Positions 58,765 to 64,000 of a DNA stretch of 64,000 nt are shown in pieces. The notes under the pieces were generated by a model. The model searched no databases, was not told the DNA's origin, and saw nothing but the letters and a program-made list of their open reading frames with translations. Numbering within the stretch: the first letter of the stretch is position 1; each line of letters opens with the position of its first letter. The DNA lies in contig JAEUWP010000145.1 of assembly GCA_018524725.1 (NCBI GenBank), positions 248,001 to 312,000 of the forward strand, given 5' to 3'. The position numbers were made by a program, and so were the translations under genes. The stretch is from Podaxis mareebaensis (lineage: Eukaryota > Basidiomycota > Agaricomycetes > Agaricales > Agaricaceae).

Positions 58765-61153
58765 TTTCTTTCACTTGAGGGAACGATCTTGTGCCCCAGT
58801 GGTTCTTTCTGTATAATGATCGATAAGAAAAGAAGGAAGGAAGATGAAGGAAGATCTCTATGTGAAATTGGGGCTTGATAACGATCTGTCCAGATGTTTG
58901 CGATGTAATGTTACGTGTGGCGTGGCTGTTTGGTTTATTCTTGCATCTAGTTTTCTCTGCGTTTCCGCTTTCGATTTTTGATCTGAACTGAATTCAAGTA
59001 CGCTATGTACGATCTTTTCCACTTTGATTAGTCTTTGTAACAAGTGCCGATGCACTACATATATATCCATACACCTCTCTGAGGCTGCCTTGGCCTTTAC
59101 CCCCACTCATTTTTCGACCCTGTTGCATCAATTCGTTTACTGGATTGCCGCTGCCAACCTCCGCTTTTCGGACTGCATTAGACTTCAACGCGCGTCGTTA
59201 ACGTTATATTATGTTCCACAGGAACGGATATTCTAGCCAACTTTATCGGTATGCCAACCCGGAATATCGTGAGGCTTTCGTAGTGGCACATACGGTATTC
59301 CTTAGTTCGCTCAGCACAGCATGTCGTAGAATTCAAAGCGCACATTTTGCGCTACTATGAAGGGGGTGAGGTATCAGAGAACTATTTATGGACCCACGTC
59401 TGCGCCGCCAACTCACTAACGGCCTTACCGACACGGCGAAGTTGTGATACCATGTATAACGGATTGCTGGGATCCATCAATCATCCCGATTCGGACTCCT
59501 CTATCGGACCCGGGACGGAGACGGAACCGGAGAAAACGGAAGAAGAGCAGAAGGATAGTGATGCGTGTCGGAACGCGTATATATTATTGGAATGCTTGGA
59601 AGAGACGGGGATCGTTGGGAGACATTAGTGTTCTGAGGCACTCAATGTGCCAGTTGAAAGTCACGATCAATAACATATGATCGCAGCGACTATGCTCACT
59701 ACGAAAAACTGGAAATCAAGCTAATCAGAGCTGGGGTCGGTAACTACCACAAGAAATCACGAATCTCGGATATTCGTTTATTTCTGCGCACCCCTTGCTC
59801 TCGCTTATGGCCAGACGAAGGAAGCAAGATAGGATCGACATCAGAAATGCGATGTTACCAACCGGGGCTCCGGAGAGCTATGAATAGTACGACCGCGCAA
59901 TCGACAAGGGATAGGGCATTTTTCCTTGAGGAGAAATCTGTTATTCTGTTCACGCCGTCTCGGAACAATTCGAGAAAGAGGGCAAATGTCCGTTGTGCCC
60001 ACGGGCACTGGGCGAAGCTTCCATCAATTAGTGATCAACGAGCATCGGCAGTGGTATCTAGGGCATCCTGTTTCCGTCGCTCGCGGTTACTTCGGCTTAT
60101 ATCCGATATGTCGCGATTCTCGATTCGGAAGCGCTGGCTATTGTTTACGACCGGAACGGGGTGCAACAGGAGGCTGTAAGTCCGCACCGACCGCTACTCT
60201 CCGCTACTGTATGTGGGCTGAAATGGATACGCGAGTGCGTCCATCAGCGAATTCCGCGGAGCTCTGATGGTAAGTTGGCGGTAGAACTCGTATTTGCCCC
60301 CAAGCAGGGGATTTACTTGTCAGATCGAAGGATTTGGCAGTATCCCCGAGGAGGTGCATCATTGAGGGGTTCATAAATCGGTAATCAACTGTGGAGGGAG
60401 TATGTGGAGGTGCCCATGATGCAAACGAGGAGGTCGTTGGGGCGTTGCTGTGGGGCGGGATTGAAGCTCTACACCTCGGTCCACCAAAATCCACTGACGT
60501 CGTTGGTAATGGCGGAGGTGTGGTGATGAAAGTCAAACTTGAAGACTCCGGATTGTCGGTAAAACGGCCATGAGGAGTCCGCGGAATGCTAAGAGCAAGA
60601 CAACATCTTTACTGGATATGTTAGCGTGGCGTGTTATGGCTGGAGCGCTGGTTCCATCTATTGTTGGTCTCGCGCCAAGAACTCAACAGAGGAGCCCGGG
60701 ATAGCCAACCCTATGACAGAACCTGAAGACTTTTGTGATTATGCTACCCGCAAATTATGGGCAATGAATTGATGAGCAAAACTCGCAAAGCCCTGCAGGC
60801 GTTTGGGAGCTGGGTAACTTATCGGAGATATAAGTAAACTATTTGGCTAGACCCCCTGGAGCAAACAGAGTAATTCCTGCTGACTGCGACGCGTGATTGC
60901 CGCGCGTGTACCCTAGAAGCTGGACCGGCAGAGTGCACCGGGCTTTGGCATTGGGCCTCGACGTCGCGTTCGCAGCACATTCATTCACTAACACGTCTTC
61001 AGCAGCAGCACACCACCCAAACGACTCTCTTTCAGAAATCACGCGGTTGGTTAGACGGATCTACCTTTTCCTAAATTAGCGAACCTCGAGGAACCTCTGT
61101 TAAAGCAGCGCCACCTGCTCGCTCGATACTTTCTTCCTTTCTCCTGCTCTACT
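58765..61153. other. 2.4-kb region with coding-like fragments, no gene resolved
   Basis: Several plus-strand pieces look coding-like but could not be joined. One at about 59347-59628 is an acidic frame with TETEPEKTEEEQKD. Another, about 60060-60260, has AILDSEALAIVYDRNGVQQE and ATVCGLKWIRECVHQ after a possible acceptor (tatctag). A third, about 60395-60530, reads LWREYVEVPMMQTRRS. They may be exons of one gene I could not phase, or a decayed gene. No domain was recognised. Confidence 0.25.
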
Positions 61154-64000
61154 ATGGCGGTTCGCTGGAGATGGGGGCCTCTACGCTCGATCCTCGCTCT
61201 TTCACCGGTGCTCATAGGGGTGCCATTCATTTCCCTCAAGCAGCATTACAGTAGGTGCCGTCCTGGTGCCCTTCCAACCTCCCGTGACTAAAGTTCCTCG
61301 TAGCACTGCCCGAACCGGTTGTCGATCTGTGCGTAGTCGATGATGTACTCTATTACGACCTACTAACGCGTTGCGCGCAGCGTTAATCCGTCCACTCAGT
61401 TGCCGCAAATCTCAGAAGCGAACATTCTTGGCATTGCCAAATACCTGTCGGAAGACATTGGTTATCGAACAGTTGGGACCTTTGAACATGCCCTTGCGGA
61501 CACCTGGATGGTCCAACAGGCCGAGGGGGTGCGAAGGGAGTGTGAAAGAATTGTGGCTGAAACGGGACGGAAATTGGAGTGCGAAGTATGGCACCAACAA
61601 GGCAGTGGCAGTCATCGGTAAGTGCCAGCATCTTCTGCGCCGATAGGGCCTCGTAATGGACCGCTTACTCTGTTGCAAAGGTTTGATATGATGGGCAAAC
61701 GAGTATACAAGACTTACGTGAATTTGACCAACATCGTAGTTCGCATCTCAGATGGTACGCCAGCAGGCAAAGAACATGCCCTCTTGGTCAACTCCCATTT
61801 GGATAGCACGTTGCCTAGCCCAGGGGCTGCCGATGACGGACTTGCTGTTGGGGTCATGCTCGACTGTATGCGTGTCTTGATCAATATGCCAGACTGGACA
61901 CCTAAACACGCCATTGTCTTCCGTGAGTCAAGAGTCTGCCCGTCGTATTTCCGAGGTTTCATAAGTGTCGTTAGTATTCAACCACGCGGAGGAGTCGCTC
62001 CAGGATGGCTCTCATTTGTTCTCAACACAACATCCCGTCGCGCCGACGTGAGTCTTAATCCTGGCCATTTTCGTTCGTCATATGCCTAACCAAATACAGT
62101 GTCCGAGCAGCAATTAACCTTGAAGGTGATATTCTGCACTTTCCTTTTCAATCTCGTATTGTCAGGCACTGATTTCGTTTCCGAAGCCGCCGGGACAACA
62201 GGTCGTGAATTACTTTTCCAAGCAACATCTGAGCAGATGATCCACGCATATTCTCATGTCCCAAGGTACCTAGCTAGCTTATTTTGTAGACTTCCCCATT
62301 TTGATCCACCTACCCTTCGTTTAACAGACCATTTGGTACAGTTCTTGCTAATGACGTTTTCAGCTCGGGCATACTACTGTCAGAGTGAGTGGCATGATCA
62401 AGGGCAGCTGGTCAGTCCTGGCTGAAATAATGCAGTACAGACTTCCGTCAATTTGAGTATTATCTCAATATCACAGGTCTTGATGTCAGTATCTCCATTT
62501 CTCCTTTGCTGTATGTTGCTAATCTTCTCTATTCCCTACAGATGGCGGTCGTTGGAAACAGCTACCTCTACCATATGCGGAAGGTACGTTCATCGAGTGT
62601 ATGGACCTCCCGTCCTGCTCCTAATATGGCATGCCGGCTTCCGCCTTAGGATCTCGTTGAGAATATCGAACCTGGTGTGGCTCAGGTAAGACTTCTATTC
62701 AATCTAACGGTACCCATGAAACTCATCATCAACTAGCATATGGCAGAAAATACCTTGGCTCTTCTCCGTTTCCTATCCTCTGACGACTCGCCCCTACCCA
62801 ACCTAACTGCAGGGTACACACCGCCAACAACCGTTTATTTCACACTCTTTGGCAAATTTTACATGTATTCTTTCAAAACCGCGAGAATCATGTATGCAGC
62901 ATTATTTGTCGCTTCCCTTCTCTTCGTACGGCTCTCCTCAGTTTCGAAGATGAATAGAGAAAGGGCTGGTTGGACCAGTGGTTTGGTAGCAGTTATGGCG
63001 GCAGTTGCCGGCATTCTCATCGTGCCCAATGCGGTTGCTCTTTTCATGAGCAAGGGGCTGAATAAGGGGATGAGCTGGTTCTCAAACCCCTTTGCCCCGA
63101 TCGTTCTCTATGCACCACCCACACTCCTAGGCGCACTACTATCGCAATACCTTGTTGGGCCTGTACCGGAACAAGATGTGTTGAACATCCTCCTCCTTTT
63201 GCAATCGGGGCTGGCGTATGGCATACAGATGGCGGGAATCGGATCGGCAGGACTATTCTTCTTGTTTAGCTTGCCACTCTTCGTCGCTCTCCTAATCAAC
63301 CCTCTAATCACGGGAAGTGCCACGGAGATCTCGTTATTGACATACGCTTTCGCACAAGTGGAGCCCCTACTCATCGGCACGCTTATGCTAGCTACCGTTG
63401 CTGAAGTGTTCGTCCCACTGGTGAGTCTACTTCTTCCTGTAAAATAAGCTACTGCCAATCCGCTTATCTCCATGGCGTTTAGACTGGCCGTATCGGAGCG
63501 CAAGCGCCTGCGGACAATATAATTGCTACCATTGTAGCGGTTCTAGGTGCCCAGACCCTCCCGGTTCTCGTGCCTTTCGCGCATAGATTTGGACACCGGA
63601 AGTTATGGAATGGCGTTGTCCTTTCCAGCATCACGACTGTGATTGCCATGGCTGTCTTCTCGGCAAGGCCACCTTTTGATGAACTGCACCAGAAACGGCT
63701 CTTTGTTCTCCACTCGGAAAATGTTGGTCTTCTGTTCTCCTATTATCCCAAAAAAGCTGCTAAAATCGGTAATCAGATCACTTCTGGGGAACAGCATTTG
63801 CATATTGCTGGGGCGGATGGTGCGCCTGGGTTTGACCTTCTCGTGACGAAAATCGTCCAAGAATTCTCCACAACGGATGTCATACCCAAGCCATCGGTGG
63901 TGAATGATTATAACTCAGACTGGGACGCGTTATATCCGTTTTCCGCCTTTTTGAGCCCGTATAAGGTTCCATTGGCAATTGATGAAGACTATGCTTCACC
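61154..64000 (+). CDS. PFF1: Vacuolar membrane M28 metalloprotease (Pff1 type), 3' end cut by window
   Basis: The first exons are 61154-61250, 61304-61328, 61381-61617, 61681-61922 and 61975-62047; more short introns follow up to about 62740 and one near 63421-63481. The N-terminus has a membrane anchor (LRSILALSPVLIGVPFISL). The M28 peptidase domain shows the zinc-site motifs LLVNSHLDSTLPSPGAADDG and LFNHAEESLQDGSHLF, then VRAAINLEAAGTTGRELLFQ and PFGTVLANDVFSSGILLSD. A long C-terminal part has many transmembrane helices (TARIMYAALFVASLLF, GLVAVMAAVAGILIV and others), followed by a lumenal segment still open at 64000. This order matches fungal vacuolar membrane protease Pff1, whose C-terminal domain is also large. 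The part present is intact. Confidence 0.9.

Overview
The window looks like nuclear DNA of an agaricomycete (mushroom-forming basidiomycete). Genes lie on both strands at roughly one per 2.5-3 kb and are cut by many short introns (about 43-70 nt, nearly all GT-AG). Two tandem laccases, a secreted GMC (aryl-alcohol-oxidase-type) oxidoreductase and a dienelactone-hydrolase-family protein suggest a saprotroph that oxidises aromatic compounds. I could join exons in phase for nearly every gene, and most models close exactly on a stop codon. No tRNA, rRNA, CRISPR array or intact transposon was recognised.

Layout. 1.15-8.3 kb: two convergent paralogous single-pass membrane proteins (Ser/Thr-rich outside, long cytoplasmic tail ending DVYGGI), then a small Arg/Glu-rich membrane protein. 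9.1-12.6 kb: a large probable vezatin/myosin-binding-like membrane protein. 13.9-15.8 kb: a cytochrome P450. 17.5-18.3 kb: a small SRPBCC-like protein. 19.6-22.9 kb: a LisH/LUFS transcriptional regulator of the Flo8/Som1 type. 23.7-29.8 kb: a 1,842-residue protein with three START lipid-binding domains and a C-terminal membrane anchor. 31.3-34.6 kb: pyridoxal kinase facing ARP2. 35.3-37.6 kb: GMC oxidoreductase. 38.0-41.8 kb: nucleoporin Pom34, the mitochondrial GTP/GDP carrier and mitochondrial ribosomal protein uS7m. 42.4-49.0 kb: the tandem laccases. 49.6-50.6 kb: dienelactone hydrolase. 51.1-56.0 kb: a 1,449-residue nuclear-looking protein with an AT-hook, Cys clusters and a possible AlkB-like C-terminus. 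56.2-58.8 kb: an RCC2-like propeller ending in a PHD finger. 61.2 kb to the edge: a vacuolar M28 metalloprotease, cut by the window end.

Housekeeping genes alternate with lineage-specific ones, so there is no operon-like logic. The one plausible functional neighbourhood is 35-51 kb, where a possible H2O2-producing oxidase, two laccases and a ring-fission-product hydrolase are interspersed with unrelated genes. The best candidates for undescribed biology are the DVYGGI membrane-protein pair, the triple-START protein, the RCC2-PHD fusion, the AT-hook/AlkB-like protein, and the laccase pair (shared 5-nt micro-exon, 69-bp internal duplication, no obvious signal peptide).
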